Shown here: positions 45,238 to 55,168 of the stretch, one piece after another | Position numbering within the stretch: position 1 is the stretch's first letter | Layout of the letters: each line of letters opens with the position of its first letter | Notes under the pieces: model-generated | Seen by the model: the letters and a program-made list of their open reading frames with translations, nothing else | The model's database searches: none | What the model was told of the DNA's origin: nothing | Source: an uncultured Anderseniella sp. | GTDB lineage: Bacteria > Pseudomonadota > Alphaproteobacteria > Rhizobiales > Aestuariivirgaceae | Assembly (NCBI GenBank): GCA_947488295.1 | Contig: CANKYU010000004.1 | Span: 1-64,000, forward strand | DNA: 64,000 bases | Reading direction: 5' to 3' | Made by a program: the position numbers and the translations under genes

Positions 45238-48200
45238 TCACAGATCCTGCACATCGACGACACCGGGAACGGCTTTGATGGCCGCCTTGATTTTCGGGTT
45301 TACGGTAAACTTTTCGCCCAGGCGGAAACGGACTTCCAGTTCATCGGGTAATCTCAGGTTCAGCACCACGGACGAATTGCCGCCATTGGTCAGCCTCGAC
45401 TGAACCAGCGCCAGTGGCCGGGTATCATCCAGGAAAATCTCCAGACCCTGTTCAACCCGGTCGGCTCTTTCATCCAGCAGGTCCACGCCCTGAAGCCGCA
45501 ATTTGACATCTTCGCCTTCAACATCCGCTTCAACGCGCACCATCAGCGGCTTTCCCGCCTCCAGCAGGTCGCGGCAGGCATTCAGGGTTTCAGAGAAACA
45601 CACACATTCATACTGGCCGGTCGGATCGGAAAACCCGATGAACGCAAACTTGTTGCCGGACTTGGCCCGCCGCTCCTGCTTGTAGGTCACCGTGCCGGTG
45701 AGACGCGCAGCGGATGCACCACGCAGCGCCTTGAGCCGGAAGCCCTCCCAGCTGTCGGCACCAAGCTTGGGCAGGATCGAAAGGTACTCATCCAGCGGGT
45801 GGCCCGACAGATAGAACCCGACCGCCTCGAACTCCTCCGCAAGCTGGTCCATCGGCAACCAGGGCTCAACCGCCTGCAGCGGCAGTTCCTCGGCGCCATG
45901 ATCGCCACCGCCGCCAAAGAAGTCGTTCTGCCCGATCTCTGCTTCAGCCGAGGTGCGGTTCGCCATCGCCAGGATCGCTTCGACGCCCTTGACCACCTGG
46001 GCCCGGTTCGGGTTCAGCTCGTCAAACCCGCCAGACCTGGAGATTGATTCCAGCGCGCGCTTGTTCATCATGCGCGGATCGATACGCCGGGCAAAATCAC
46101 CGAGGGACTTGAACGGACCGCCCTCCTCGCGCACCGCCATGATATGCTCGACCGCCTGTTCGCCGACATTCTTCAGCGCCGCCAGTGAATACTGAATGGC
46201 GCCATCTTCCACGGTGAAATCGATGCCTGACTTGTTGATGCTGGGCGGATTGATGACCACTTTCATGCGGTCGGCCTCACGCTTGAACACCAAAAGCTTG
46301 TCCGTATTACCACTGTCCAGCGACATTGAAGCAGCGAGAAACTCCACCGGATGATTGGCCTTCAGCCACGCAGTCTGATAGGCGACCACCCCGTACGCGG
46401 CGGAGTGCGCCTTGTTGAAACCATAACCGGCAAACTTGTTGACCAGCTCGAAAATCTGTTCGGCCTGGCCCTGGTCAACCCCGTTTTCGACCGATCCGGA
46501 TACGAAGCGCGCCTTCTGCGCATCCATCTCTGCCTGGATCTTCTTGCCCATGGCCCGGCGCAACAGGTCGGCTTCCCCCAGCGAATACCCGGCCAGCACC
46601 TGGGCGATTTGCAGCACCTGTTCCTGGTAGATGATGATGCCGTACGTGTCCTCGACCACATGGGTCAGTTTTTCATGAAGGAATTCAGGCGCTTCTTCGC
46701 CTTTCTTCGAAGCGACGTATTTCGGAATGTTCTCCATCGGACCCGGGCGATACAACGCCACCAGAGCGATAATGTCCTCGATATTGCCCGGCTCGGCCTT
46801 GCGGATCAGGTCACGCATGCCGGAACTTTCAAGCTGGAACACACCGACCGTCTCGGCCCGTTTCAGCATGTCGTAGGTCGCGGTGTCATCCAGCGGCAAT
46901 GCCGCAAAGTCCATCTCGATGCCGCGCTGGGCCAGCAGCTTGACGCCCTTCTCGAGCACAGTCAGCGTCTTCAGCCCGAGAAAATCGAATTTCACCAGAC
47001 CGGCTTTTTCGACCAGCTTCATGTTGAACTGCGTCACCGGCATGGGCGAGCGCGGATCACGATACAGCGGTACCAGCTCTTCCAGCGGACGATCACCGAT
47101 CACCACACCGGCAGCGTGGGTCGATGCGTGGCGATACAATCCTTCCAGCTTGAGCGCGATCTCAAGCATGGTCGCCGTCGTTTCGTCCTGACGGCGCTCA
47201 TCCTGCAGACGCGGTTCGACATCAATCGCTTCCTGCAGGGTCACCGGGTTTGCCGGATTGTTGGGAATGAGTTTGCACAGCCGGTCAACCTGGCCATAGG
47301 GCATCTGCAGGACACGCCCGACATCACGGCACACGGCGCGGGCCTGCAGCTTTCCAAACGTGATGATCTGCGCAACCTGGCCTTCACCGTACTTTTTCTG
47401 CACATAGGCGATCACCTCGTCGCGGCGGTCCTGGCAGAAGTCGATGTCAAAGTCCGGCATCGACACACGTTCCGGGTTCAGGAAGCGCTCAAACACCAGG
47501 TTGAAGCGCAACGGATCCAGATCGGTAATCGTAAGCGCCCATGCAACGACCGAGCCTGCACCTGACCCGCGTCCCGGACCGACAGGTATGCCCTGCACTT
47601 TCGCCCACTTGATGAAGTCGGCAACGATCAGGAAGTAGCCCGGGAAGTCCATGCCGGTGATGACGCCCAGCTCATACTCCAGCCGCTTTTCATAATCTTC
47701 GCGCGAATACCCGTCGGCCAGTCCCAAAGCCTCAAGCCGGTCAGCCAGCCCCTCGCGTGACTGCACCCGCAACTCTTCCGCCTCGTCGCGACTGTCTTCT
47801 CCGGACGTGAATTTTGGCAGGATGGGATCAATCGAATGCGGATACCACGAACAGCGCTGCGCGATCTCCACCGTGCTCTCGATCGCTTCGGGCAGGTCCG
47901 CAAACAGCGCCGCCATTTCCCCTTGCGACTTGAAATAGTGTTCAGGCGTCAACTGGCGGCGGTTCTCATTGGCAACAACCTCGCCCTCGGCGATACAGAT
48001 CAGTGCATCATGGGCCGCGAAATCGTCAGCCTCGGCAAAATAGGGTTCGTTGCTGGCCACCAGGGGAATTTCGAGTTCGTATGCCAGGTCTATGAGACCT
48101 GGCTCGGCTACCCGCTCCTCGTCCATGCCATGGCGCTGCAGCTCTACATAGAGCCGGTCACCAAACACCCGTTTCAGACGCTCGATGCGCGCCTGCGCCA

Positions 48201-48690
48201 CGGAACGCCGGTTATCCACCAGCGGCTTGTTGACCAGCCCCCCCGGACCACCGGTCAGGCAGATCAGGCCGTCACTGAACTCTTCAACCGCGGCCAGCGC
48301 CACATGCGGCAACTCGGTCTCCGGCGCGTCCAGGTATGCCCTGCTCGACAGTTTCAGCAGATTGCGGTATCCGGCCTCATCCTTGGCCAGCAGCACCAGA
48401 CGTGACAGATCAAGCGCGTTCTTTCTGTGGGCCGGGCCTTCGGGTCCATCTTCACTGTCTACCAGCAAGGTGCAGCCGATAATCGGCTGAATGCCTGACC
48501 CTGCCATGGCCTCGGCAAACTCCAGGGCGCCAAACAGATTACCGGTATCGGTGATGGCCAGGGCCGGCATGGCCTGTTCGGTGGCCAGCTTGCCCAGCGT
48601 CTTGATCTTCAGCGCCCCTTCGGACAGGGAATAGGCCGAATGGGTTCTCAGGTGAATGAAGCTGGCAGGAGATGAATCAGTCATGACCAT
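45238..48690 (-). CDS. dnaE: DNA polymerase III alpha subunit
   Basis: The product is 1150 residues. The N-terminal PHP domain is seen in FIHLRTHSAYSLSEGALKI and ALAITDTGNLFGALEFAE. The polymerase domain has GPGRGSGAGSVVAWAL and the catalytic acidic motif MPDFDIDFCQDRRDEVI near residue 410. OB-fold and C-terminal tau-binding parts follow. It is the main replicative polymerase, working with DnaQ and the clamp. Start could be MTDSSP (48684). No SOS box is seen upstream, so it is not the inducible DnaE2. Confidence 0.97.
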   Translation of the reverse strand: MVMTDSSPASFIHLRTHSAYSLSEGALKIKTLGKLATEQAMPALAITDTGNLFGALEFAEAMAGSGIQPIIGCTLLVDSEDGPEGPAHRKNALDLSRLVLLAKDEAGYRNLLKLSSRAYLDAPETELPHVALAAVEEFSDGLICLTGGPGGLVNKPLVDNRRSVAQARIERLKRVFGDRLYVELQRHGMDEERVAEPGLIDLAYELEIPLVASNEPYFAEADDFAAHDALICIAEGEVVANENRRQLTPEHYFKSQGEMAALFADLPEAIESTVEIAQRCSWYPHSIDPILPKFTSGEDSRDEAEELRVQSREGLADRLEALGLADGYSREDYEKRLEYELGVITGMDFPGYFLIVADFIKWAKVQGIPVGPGRGSGAGSVVAWALTITDLDPLRFNLVFERFLNPERVSMPDFDIDFCQDRRDEVIAYVQKKYGEGQVAQIITFGKLQARAVCRDVGRVLQMPYGQVDRLCKLIPNNPANPVTLQEAIDVEPRLQDERRQDETTATMLEIALKLEGLYRHASTHAAGVVIGDRPLEELVPLYRDPRSPMPVTQFNMKLVEKAGLVKFDFLGLKTLTVLEKGVKLLAQRGIEMDFAALPLDDTATYDMLKRAETVGVFQLESSGMRDLIRKAEPGNIEDIIALVALYRPGPMENIPKYVASKKGEEAPEFLHEKLTHVVEDTYGIIIYQEQVLQIAQVLAGYSLGEADLLRRAMGKKIQAEMDAQKARFVSGSVENGVDQGQAEQIFELVNKFAGYGFNKAHSAAYGVVAYQTAWLKANHPVEFLAASMSLDSGNTDKLLVFKREADRMKVVINPPSINKSGIDFTVEDGAIQYSLAALKNVGEQAVEHIMAVREEGGPFKSLGDFARRIDPRMMNKRALESISRSGGFDELNPNRAQVVKGVEAILAMANRTSAEAEIGQNDFFGGGGDHGAEELPLQAVEPWLPMDQLAEEFEAVGFYLSGHPLDEYLSILPKLGADSWEGFRLKALRGASAARLTGTVTYKQERRAKSGNKFAFIGFSDPTGQYECVCFSETLNACRDLLEAGKPLMVRVEADVEGEDVKLRLQGVDLLDERADRVEQGLEIFLDDTRPLALVQSRLTNGGNSSVVLNLRLPDELEVRFRLGEKFTVNPKIKAAIKAVPGVVDVQDL

Positions 48691-48736
48691 CGCACTCTAG
48701 TCGGATGGACCGGAAAATTACACCAGCATGGCCGCT

Positions 48737-49759
48737 CTACCCACCGAAACCTTTCAGGAAACTGGCAAGGTTGTTTTCCAGGTCATCGGTCAGATAACCG
48801 CCCTCCTGGACGATCAGGGTCGGCAGGCCCAGTTTGGAAATGGCACTGGCCATCCGGGTGAAACCGGCGGTTGTCACGGCACCGCCATTGAGCGGATCAG
48901 CCTCATGCGCATCAAGGCCCAGCGCAACAACCAGCGCACCTGGTGCCGCATCACTTATTTCACTGAGCGCCAGTTCAAGCGCTCCCATCCAGACTTCATC
49001 GTCAGACTTCACCGGCACCGGGATATTAATGTTGTAGCCATTGCCCGGTCCTTTGCCGCGCTGGCTCTCATAGCCATAGTAGAACGGATAGTATTTGCGG
49101 GGGTCGGCGTGGATGGAAACGGTCAACACATCGGAGCGGTCGTAGAAAATACCCTGGGTGCCATTACCATGGTGCACATCGATATCCAGTATCGCTACCT
49201 GGTCCCATTTCTTGCGCATGAACTGCGCGGCAATGGCAGTGTTGTTCAGGTAACAGAACCCGCCGGCCCTGTCCGCATAGGCGTGATGGCCAGGTGGGCG
49301 GCACAGCGCATAGGCCGATCTTTCACCTTCGATGATCAGTTCGGCAGCTGACAGGGCGGTATCGGCGGAGGCGCGCACCGACATCCATGTCTGGTCGGTA
49401 ATCGGGCAGGAAAAATCCTGCTGGTGCCAGCCCGCCTGCCCCAGAATGTCACTCGGATAGCGCGCCGGTTTCTCAACCGGGCGAATGCTGGCCATCACTT
49501 CCTCGAAAGCCTTGCCCTTGGGCCGGTTCCAGCGCCGATAGGCGTTGGCCAGAAACTTCAGATAGCGGCCGGTGTGGACCGACAGTATATACGCATCACC
49601 ATGCGCCCGCGCGGCATGCATGCCGCATCCGGCAGCCCGGACACCATTCAGCAAACGTTTTGCCCGTTCGGGCTGTTCAGGGAAGTCAACAATATGCCCG
49701 CGCTGCAGGTATCGAGTTGGAAAGTGCGCAAGCTGATTATGATGAAAAACCGCCTTCAT
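48737..49759 (-). CDS. Histone-deacetylase-family (class II type) amidohydrolase
   Basis: The product is 340 residues. Zinc-site and active-site motifs are PPGHHAYADRAGGFCYLNN, ILDIDVHHGNGTQGIFY and LGLDAHEADPLNGG. Bacterial members deacetylate acetylpolyamines or acetyl-lysine; the substrate cannot be told here. It overlaps the start of the lolD gene by four bases, so they are co-translated. The same linkage of this gene with lolDC and dnaE is common in Rhizobiales. Confidence 0.88.
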   Translation of the reverse strand: MKAVFHHNQLAHFPTRYLQRGHIVDFPEQPERAKRLLNGVRAAGCGMHAARAHGDAYILSVHTGRYLKFLANAYRRWNRPKGKAFEEVMASIRPVEKPARYPSDILGQAGWHQQDFSCPITDQTWMSVRASADTALSAAELIIEGERSAYALCRPPGHHAYADRAGGFCYLNNTAIAAQFMRKKWDQVAILDIDVHHGNGTQGIFYDRSDVLTVSIHADPRKYYPFYYGYESQRGKGPGNGYNINIPVPVKSDDEVWMGALELALSEISDAAPGALVVALGLDAHEADPLNGGAVTTAGFTRMASAISKLGLPTLIVQEGGYLTDDLENNLASFLKGFGG

Positions 49760-50463
49760 CGGGTGATCTCCGCTAACTGGCCCCCCTGCAACTGAACGAC
49801 CCGGTTCATCTGGTGCGCCAGCTCGATATTGTGGGTTGCAATGAGTGCTGCCAGGCCCTCTTCCTTGATCAGCGACAGGAATTCCGCATGCACCCGCCCT
49901 GCTGTCTCTGGGTCAAGATTACCCGTCGGTTCGTCTGCAAGCAACAGCAGCGGCTGGTTGGCCAGCGCACGGGCAATGGCAACACGTTGCTGCTCACCGC
50001 CCGACAACTCGGCCGGCCGGTGGGTGACACGGCTGCTCAGTCCGAGTTTGGTCAGCAGCTCGGTGGCCCTGACATGGGCTTCCTCACGTGACTTGCCGGC
50101 TATCAGCTGCGGCATGATCACGTTTTCGATGGCGTTGAATTCGGGCAGCAAGTGGTGGAACTGGTACACGAATCCGATGCCGAGACGCCGGACACGGGTG
50201 GCTGCTCCGTCTTCAAGACGCGTACAGTTTTCACCCGCGACATAGACATCTCCACCGGTCGGCTTTTCCAGCAGGCCGGCAATATGCAGCAAGGAAGACT
50301 TGCCGGTGCCGGACTGGCCGACCAGGGCCACCACTTCACCCGGATATACGTCGAGGGACAGGTCCTTGAATATGTCGATGGTGCGCGGACCTTGTGTATA
50401 GGTCCGCGCAATTGCCGCAAGCTGCAAAGCGGGTGTTGCGCCACCGTGTGCAAGATTATTCAT
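49756..50463 (-). CDS. lolD: Lipoprotein-releasing ABC transporter ATPase LolD
   Basis: The product is 235 residues from MNNLAHGGATPALQLAAI; the frame extends to 50523. Walker A GQSGTGKSSL, signature LSGGEQQRVAIARAL and Walker B LLLADEPTGNLD are complete. With LolC/E it moves lipoproteins from the inner membrane to LolA. Its start overlaps the end of the permease gene by eight bases. Confidence 0.94.
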   Translation of the reverse strand: MNNLAHGGATPALQLAAIARTYTQGPRTIDIFKDLSLDVYPGEVVALVGQSGTGKSSLLHIAGLLEKPTGGDVYVAGENCTRLEDGAATRVRRLGIGFVYQFHHLLPEFNAIENVIMPQLIAGKSREEAHVRATELLTKLGLSSRVTHRPAELSGGEQQRVAIARALANQPLLLLADEPTGNLDPETAGRVHAEFLSLIKEEGLAALIATHNIELAHQMNRVVQLQGGQLAEITR

Positions 50464-51724
50464 AGCGAAGCGCCTCAACCGGATCGAGCTTGGCCGCCCG
50501 CCGGGCCGGATAGATGGTTGCAAGAAAGGCCAGCCCCATCGCCATCAGCGCAATCATGACGGTCTCGTTGACATTCATCTCCGCCGGCATGCGTGACAGG
50601 TAATAAAGCTCCGGTGGAAACAGCTGAGTTCCCGAAAGCCAGGAAAGTCCCTGCCTGATGTTTTCTATGTTCAGGCATACAGCCACCCCGACAATTATCC
50701 CCGCGAGGGTGCCGGCAATACCGATGGCCGCGCCCGTCATGAAGAAAATGCGCTGGATGGAGCCACGCGTTGCGCCCATCGTGCGCAGAATTGCGATATC
50801 CTTGCCCTTGTCCTTCACCAGCATGATCAGGCCCGAGATGATATTCAGCGCCGCCACCAGGATGATCAGCGTCAGGATAACGAACATCACATTGCGCTCC
50901 ACCTGCAGCGCATTGAAGAACGTCTTGTTGGAGGTCTTCCAGGTTACGAACTGCAAATCCTCACCGGCACTTTTCTTCATGGCGGGTATCAGCTCATCAA
51001 TCTTGTCTGGATCTTCCACCATCACTTCAATGGCGCTGGCGCCGTCTTCCTGGGCGAAAAAGTCCTGTGCCTCGGTCATTGGCATATAGATCACCGAGCC
51101 GTCGTATTCAGACATGCCGATTTCAAAGGTGGCGACAATCGGGAATGACCTTATGCGTGGTGCCGAGCCGAAAATCGTCGTCGGTCCTTCCGGCGATACC
51201 AGGGTGATCTGGTCACCAACTGACAGTCCATGTTTCCAGGCCAGCCGGTAACCGACGGCAACACCATTGCGTTCATCAAACTTGTCGAGCGACCCGCGTA
51301 GTTTGTCGTTCACGACACTGGACAGCTTGACCAGGTTGTCCAGTTCCAGCCCGCGCACCAGCACTCCGGTCGATGTGCGTCGCGACGATGCCATGGCCTG
51401 GCCCTCAACAAACGGCATGGCGCGGACAACACCATCCGTGTTGGCGAGGATCGCGGCCCTGGACCTGAAATCCGGGATCGGCGCGCCAGTCGACGAATAC
51501 ACCATCGAATGGCCGTTGAACCCGAGCACCTTGTTCAACAGTTCAGTGCGAAAGCCGTTCATCACGGCCATGACGATGATCAGTGTTGCCACGCCCAGCA
51601 GAATTCCCAGGAACGAAAACCCGGCTATCACCGAGATAAAACCTTCCTTGCGGCGTGCGCGCAAATAGCGGAAGGCAATCATGCGCTCATGAGCGGAGAA
51701 CGGCGCGGTGTCGGTTTGAGCCAT
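50456..51724 (-). CDS. Lipoprotein-releasing ABC transporter permease LolC/LolE
   Basis: The product is 422 residues. One N-terminal helix (EGFISVIAGFSFLGILLGV), a large periplasmic domain (MacB-like, about residues 45-270) and three C-terminal helices in an FtsX domain (VILTLIILVAALNIISGLIM) give the LolC/LolE topology. Alphaproteobacteria often have one LolC/E-type gene, which would make a homodimer with LolD. It lies just downstream of proS. Confidence 0.93.
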   Translation of the reverse strand: MAQTDTAPFSAHERMIAFRYLRARRKEGFISVIAGFSFLGILLGVATLIIVMAVMNGFRTELLNKVLGFNGHSMVYSSTGAPIPDFRSRAAILANTDGVVRAMPFVEGQAMASSRRTSTGVLVRGLELDNLVKLSSVVNDKLRGSLDKFDERNGVAVGYRLAWKHGLSVGDQITLVSPEGPTTIFGSAPRIRSFPIVATFEIGMSEYDGSVIYMPMTEAQDFFAQEDGASAIEVMVEDPDKIDELIPAMKKSAGEDLQFVTWKTSNKTFFNALQVERNVMFVILTLIILVAALNIISGLIMLVKDKGKDIAILRTMGATRGSIQRIFFMTGAAIGIAGTLAGIIVGVAVCLNIENIRQGLSWLSGTQLFPPELYYLSRMPAEMNVNETVMIALMAMGLAFLATIYPARRAAKLDPVEALRYE

Positions 51725-51765
51725 AAGTCAATCCATCTTGTTGGTTGGGACTTGTCGATCAGGGC

Positions 51766-53088
51766 CTAGTCTGCAAAGCGCGTGGCAAGTGCATCAATGG
51801 AAATGTCTTCACGCTCACCAGTAGCGCGATTCTTCAATTCGGCATTGCCCTGCTTGAGACCGCGCGGACCAATGATGACCTGCCAGGGAATGCCGATCAG
51901 GTCCATGGACGCAAATTTGCCGCCTGCGCGATTGTCGGTGTCGTCATACAGGACTTCGTTGCCCTGGGCTTCAAACAGCTTGTAAAGCTTGTCGCACGCA
52001 GCATCGGTTTCGGCATCACCTGACTTCAGGTTGATGAGCCCGATGCGGAACGGCGCAACGGCTTCCGGCCAGATGATGCCGTTGTCGTCATGGCTTGCCT
52101 CGATGATGCCACCGACCAGGCGCGATACGCCGACGCCATATGAACCGGACTGGATTGTCACCGGTTTGCCGTCCGGCCCCTGCACCTGGCAGCCAAGCGG
52201 TTCTGCATACTTGTCACCAAAGAAGAAGATATGGCCAACCTCGATCCCGCGGCCGGTGATCCGCCTGGCTTCGGGCAACTCTTCATACGCCGCGACATCA
52301 TGCATTTCATCGGTTGCTGCATATTTCGAGGTAAAGTCCTGCACCACGTCTGCAACCGCATCGACATTGTCGTAATCGATGTCGAAGGCTGACCAGTCGA
52401 AATCATGAAACGCGCTGTCAAAGAACACTTCTGATTCACCTGTGTCGGCCAGGATAAGAAACTCATGGCTCATATCGCCGCCTATCGGACCCGTCTCGGC
52501 CCGCATTGGAATTGCCTTCAGCCCCATGCGGGCAAAGGTGCGCAGATAGGACACGAACATCTTGTTGTAGGAGTGACGGCCGGCTTCCGCTGACAAATCG
52601 AACGAATAGGCATCCTTCATCAGGAATTCGCGGCCACGCATGATCCCGAAGCGCGGGCGCACCTCGTCGCGGAACTTCCACTGTATGTGGTAGAGATTGC
52701 GCGGCACGTCCTTGTAGGACTGAACGCCGGCACGAAAGATGTCGGTGATCATCTCTTCATTGGTGGGACCAAACAGCATGTCGCGGTCATGCCGGTCTGT
52801 GATACGCAGCATTTCCTTGCCGTAGTCGTCATAGCGTCCGGACTTGCGCCACAGGTCTGCAGACTGGATTGTCGGCATCAGGACCTCGATTGCCCCTGCC
52901 CGGTTCTGTTCTTCGCGCACGATACGCTCAATGTTGCGCAGCACCTTGTAGCCCAGCGGCAGCCAGGAATAGATCCCGGCGCTTTCCTGCCGGATCATGC
53001 CGGCGCGCAGCATGAGGCGATGGGAAACAATCTCGGCTTCCTTGGGATCGTCACGAAGGATGGGAAGGAAGTACTTGCTAAGTCTCAT
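51766..53088 (-). CDS. proS: Proline--tRNA ligase (short alphaproteobacterial type)
   Basis: The product is 440 residues, starting [20 protein letters not shown]. Class II motifs are visible ([56 protein letters not shown]). The length lacks the editing insertion of the longer bacterial enzyme, as in most Alphaproteobacteria; mischarged Ala-tRNA-Pro would then need a separate editing factor. It heads the leftward proS-lolC-lolD series. Confidence 0.95.
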   Translation of the reverse strand: MRLSKYFLPILRDDPKEAEIVSHRLMLRAGMIRQESAGIYSWLPLGYKVLRNIERIVREEQNRAGAIEVLMPTIQSADLWRKSGRYDDYGKEMLRITDRHDRDMLFGPTNEEMITDIFRAGVQSYKDVPRNLYHIQWKFRDEVRPRFGIMRGREFLMKDAYSFDLSAEAGRHSYNKMFVSYLRTFARMGLKAIPMRAETGPIGGDMSHEFLILADTGESEVFFDSAFHDFDWSAFDIDYDNVDAVADVVQDFTSKYAATDEMHDVAAYEELPEARRITGRGIEVGHIFFFGDKYAEPLGCQVQGPDGKPVTIQSGSYGVGVSRLVGGIIEASHDDNGIIWPEAVAPFRIGLINLKSGDAETDAACDKLYKLFEAQGNEVLYDDTDNRAGGKFASMDLIGIPWQVIIGPRGLKQGNAELKNRATGEREDISIDALATRFAD

Positions 53089-53152
53089 CTGAATGCCCTG
53101 AAAACAATAGATCCACGCAGTTGAAAATCCTGCGCAAAGAATTGCTGTTCAT

Positions 53153-53253
53153 ATAGCAACATGGGTTCATGTGAACCCATAAAGTTGCTATCGCGCTTTG
53201 AAAACGATCAGGTTTATGCCTCTTGGTTGTAAAAACCAAGAGGCATCCTGATC
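53153..53253 (+). repeat. Intergenic palindromic repeat, best copy (two long hairpins)
   Basis: The first hairpin pairs ATAGCAACATGGGTTCA with TGAACCCAT-AAA-GTTGCTAT (53153-53191). The second pairs GATCAGG, then TGCCTCTTGGTT, with AACCAAGAGGCA and CCTGATC (53206-53253). Related sequence lies at 38411, 39946 and 58880. It lies upstream of proS. Neither hairpin is followed by a T run, so it is not a simple terminator. Confidence 0.6.
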
Positions 53254-53369
53254 TGGTGCATCATTCACGATTTTACAAAGGACAACTCCGACCCGAGCAT
53301 TGATCCCGACATTAACTTTTTTCATAGGTGCGACAAAGTGACTGGACAAGTTCAAAAGTTTGTGTCATC

Positions 53370-53500
53370 TCCCTACTCAGAGTTGCAGTAAATGCAACCG
53401 CCAGGCCCAGGTCTGGGAAGGAAACGCCCGTTGCCGGGCGATGTAATACCAAGCACACAGAATTACATTAAAGACAGGGCTCAGCCCTGTCTTTTTCGTT
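53370..53500 (+). ncRNA. Candidate structured small RNA ending in an intrinsic terminator
   Basis: A series of stems follows on the plus strand: GTTGCA-loop-TGCAAC (53382-53398), CCCA-loop-TGGG (53406-53417), CGCCCG-TTGC-CGGGCG (53425-53440), ATGTAAT-loop-ATTACAT (53441-53468), then the terminator. The region has no reading frame. I recognise no known RNA family. It could also simply be 3' structure of the leftward gene that ends at 53506. Ends are approximate. Confidence 0.4.
53470..53497. terminator. Strong intrinsic terminator, possibly bidirectional
   Basis: GACAGGGC-TCA-GCCCTGTC (53473-53491) extended by AAA/TTT is followed by TTTTT on the plus strand. On the minus strand it lies nine bases past the stop of the DUF1467 gene with a weaker TTTAAT. 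It could end the candidate RNA and the leftward operon. Confidence 0.75.
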
Positions 53501-53505
53501 TGATG

Positions 53506-53787
53506 TTACACCTTGGGCAAGTCGGGCATGAACGGGAAGTCATCCAGCGTGATGCCGCTGTAATAGACCAGCCAGTAGTAAAAGCCGTAGGCGAACAAGG
53601 CGATGACAGATGTCAGAATGAACTTGTTGACGAGCCGTGGTCGTACCGGGGCAGCCGGTTCATGGCCCTGTTCAACCACAGCCCCTTCTTCATGGGCAGA
53701 TCTCACACCGAACGGCAGCACAGTGAAAAGCACCAGCCACCAGATGATGAAGTAAACCGCAAATCCGGTGAAGAAATCTACGATCAT
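53506..53787 (-). CDS. DUF1467-family small membrane protein
   Basis: The product is 93 residues with two hydrophobic helices: MIVDFFTGFAVYFIIWWLVL and FILTSVIALFAYGFYYWLVY, separated by a polar stretch. This fits the DUF1467 pattern found next to mce and proS in Rhizobiales. Function is unknown. Its start coincides with the last base of the mce gene, so it is co-transcribed with mce. Confidence 0.75.
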   Translation of the reverse strand: MIVDFFTGFAVYFIIWWLVLFTVLPFGVRSAHEEGAVVEQGHEPAAPVRPRLVNKFILTSVIALFAYGFYYWLVYYSGITLDDFPFMPDLPKV

Positions 53788-54191
53788 CAGGCCTGCTCCA
53801 GCTCGACAAGCGTTCCGCAGAAATCCTTCGGGTGCAGAAACAGCACCGGCTTGCCATGCGCCCCGATCCTGGGTTCGCCGTTGCCGAGTACGCGCGCGCC
53901 TTCCGACTTCAGGTGGTCGCGCGCAGCGATAATGTCTGCCACTTCATAACACACGTGATGGATACCGCCTGACGGGCTCTTGTCCAGAAACGCCTGGATA
54001 GGAGAATTGTCGCCCAGGGGTTCCAGCAGCTCGATCTTGGTGTTGGGAAGCTCCACAAAAACCACGGTGACGCCATGATCTGGTTCGGCCTGCGGTTCAG
54101 ACACGGTGGCGCCCAGCATGGTCTTGTAAACCTGACATCCCGCCTCAAGATCAGGCACGGCGATGGCAACATGGTTCAGACGTCCGAGCAT
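53787..54191 (-). CDS. mce: Methylmalonyl-CoA epimerase
   Basis: The product is 134 residues. It begins MLGRLNHVAIAVPDLEAG and ends with LFLHPKDFCGTLVELEQA, a vicinal-oxygen-chelate fold with metal ligands in the His and Glu at NHVAI, GIHHVCYEV and LVELE. It interconverts R- and S-methylmalonyl-CoA in propionate breakdown. The mutase genes are not in the window. Confidence 0.9.
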   Translation of the reverse strand: MLGRLNHVAIAVPDLEAGCQVYKTMLGATVSEPQAEPDHGVTVVFVELPNTKIELLEPLGDNSPIQAFLDKSPSGGIHHVCYEVADIIAARDHLKSEGARVLGNGEPRIGAHGKPVLFLHPKDFCGTLVELEQA

Positions 54192-54328
54192 TGGTTCTCA
54201 CTCCCTGCAATGCAATTCATACGGGTGGTTGTAGCACCTGTCGTGGTTTCGGCAATGGGACGAATTGCGCCGTCAATCCGGGAACGACTGAGAGGGTCTG
54301 AGATGCATCATTCCAGACCCTGCAACCA

Positions 54329-55051
54329 TCATTCGGTCTGCTCAAGCCAGCGCAGGATGCGCCGGCGCTGTTCCGGCGCTGACACGCCGCGCGGTTCGAA
54401 AACATGGCGTGCCAGAAAGTGCCCGGTCAGTTTCAGTCCCTGCACCACTTCAGCATTGGTTGCTTCACCGGATGTGCCGGTCACAAAAGCCGGCAGCACC
54501 AGCAGCTTGTCTTTCCACGGCTGCGCCTCGCGCGCGCAGACCGCCCGGCCGGTACGCGGCGATACGTGGGTGAGGCCGGAAGTGTCGCCACTGACGGCAC
54601 ATTTGCTCAGGTCCAGTCCGAATCCCAGTTCATCAAGCAAACCCATTTCCCATTTCACCAGAACAGCCGGCCAGATCGCGTCGTCCTGCAAATGCTCGAT
54701 GAGCAGCAGCGAAGCGTCGTAAATGCGTGGATGGGGCTCCCTTTCCGGCAGCAGGCTGGCCAGCGTGGTTATGGTGGTCAGCCCGGCCAGGCGGTGAACA
54801 TCATCGATGATCCCGGCCACGATCATCCGGTGCGGCTCGACTGTGAACGCGCCAAGGTGGTCCTCAAGACGAGCCCGCCAAACCACATTCACCAGGTTTC
54901 CCGCCTGCAGAACCGGGCGCATGGTGCGTGATCTTCCCCCACGGACCAGCCCCAGATGGCGGCCCTTGTCACGGGTCAGGACATCGATGATAGCCGAGTT
55001 TTCACCATGCTTGCGGGTGTTCAGAATGAGACCGTCGCCCTGCCATTCCAT
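54329..55051 (-). CDS. recO: DNA repair protein RecO
   Basis: The product is 240 residues. An N-terminal OB fold (MEWQGDGLILNTRKHGENSA) and a helical C-terminal domain are present, with Cys at CAVSGD and AVCAREA. It loads RecA onto SSB-coated DNA with RecR. It ends the lepB-rnc-era-recO series, 117 bases after era. Confidence 0.9.
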   Translation of the reverse strand: MEWQGDGLILNTRKHGENSAIIDVLTRDKGRHLGLVRGGRSRTMRPVLQAGNLVNVVWRARLEDHLGAFTVEPHRMIVAGIIDDVHRLAGLTTITTLASLLPEREPHPRIYDASLLLIEHLQDDAIWPAVLVKWEMGLLDELGFGLDLSKCAVSGDTSGLTHVSPRTGRAVCAREAQPWKDKLLVLPAFVTGTSGEATNAEVVQGLKLTGHFLARHVFEPRGVSAPEQRRRILRWLEQTE

Positions 55052-55168
55052 GAGTGCTCACCTGTAGTGTAGCCGGCAAATTCACATTTGCACTCTTGAA
55101 CAAAAACTCTCAAAAACAATTACTTAAAGGCCGAATTTGATTCACTCGCAACGTCCCCTGCCAGGGGC

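Noticed and set aside
46351..47565. A 404-codon plus-strand frame opposite dnaE
   Set aside because: It is a mirror frame of conserved dnaE codons in G+C-rich DNA, without its own binding site or motif.
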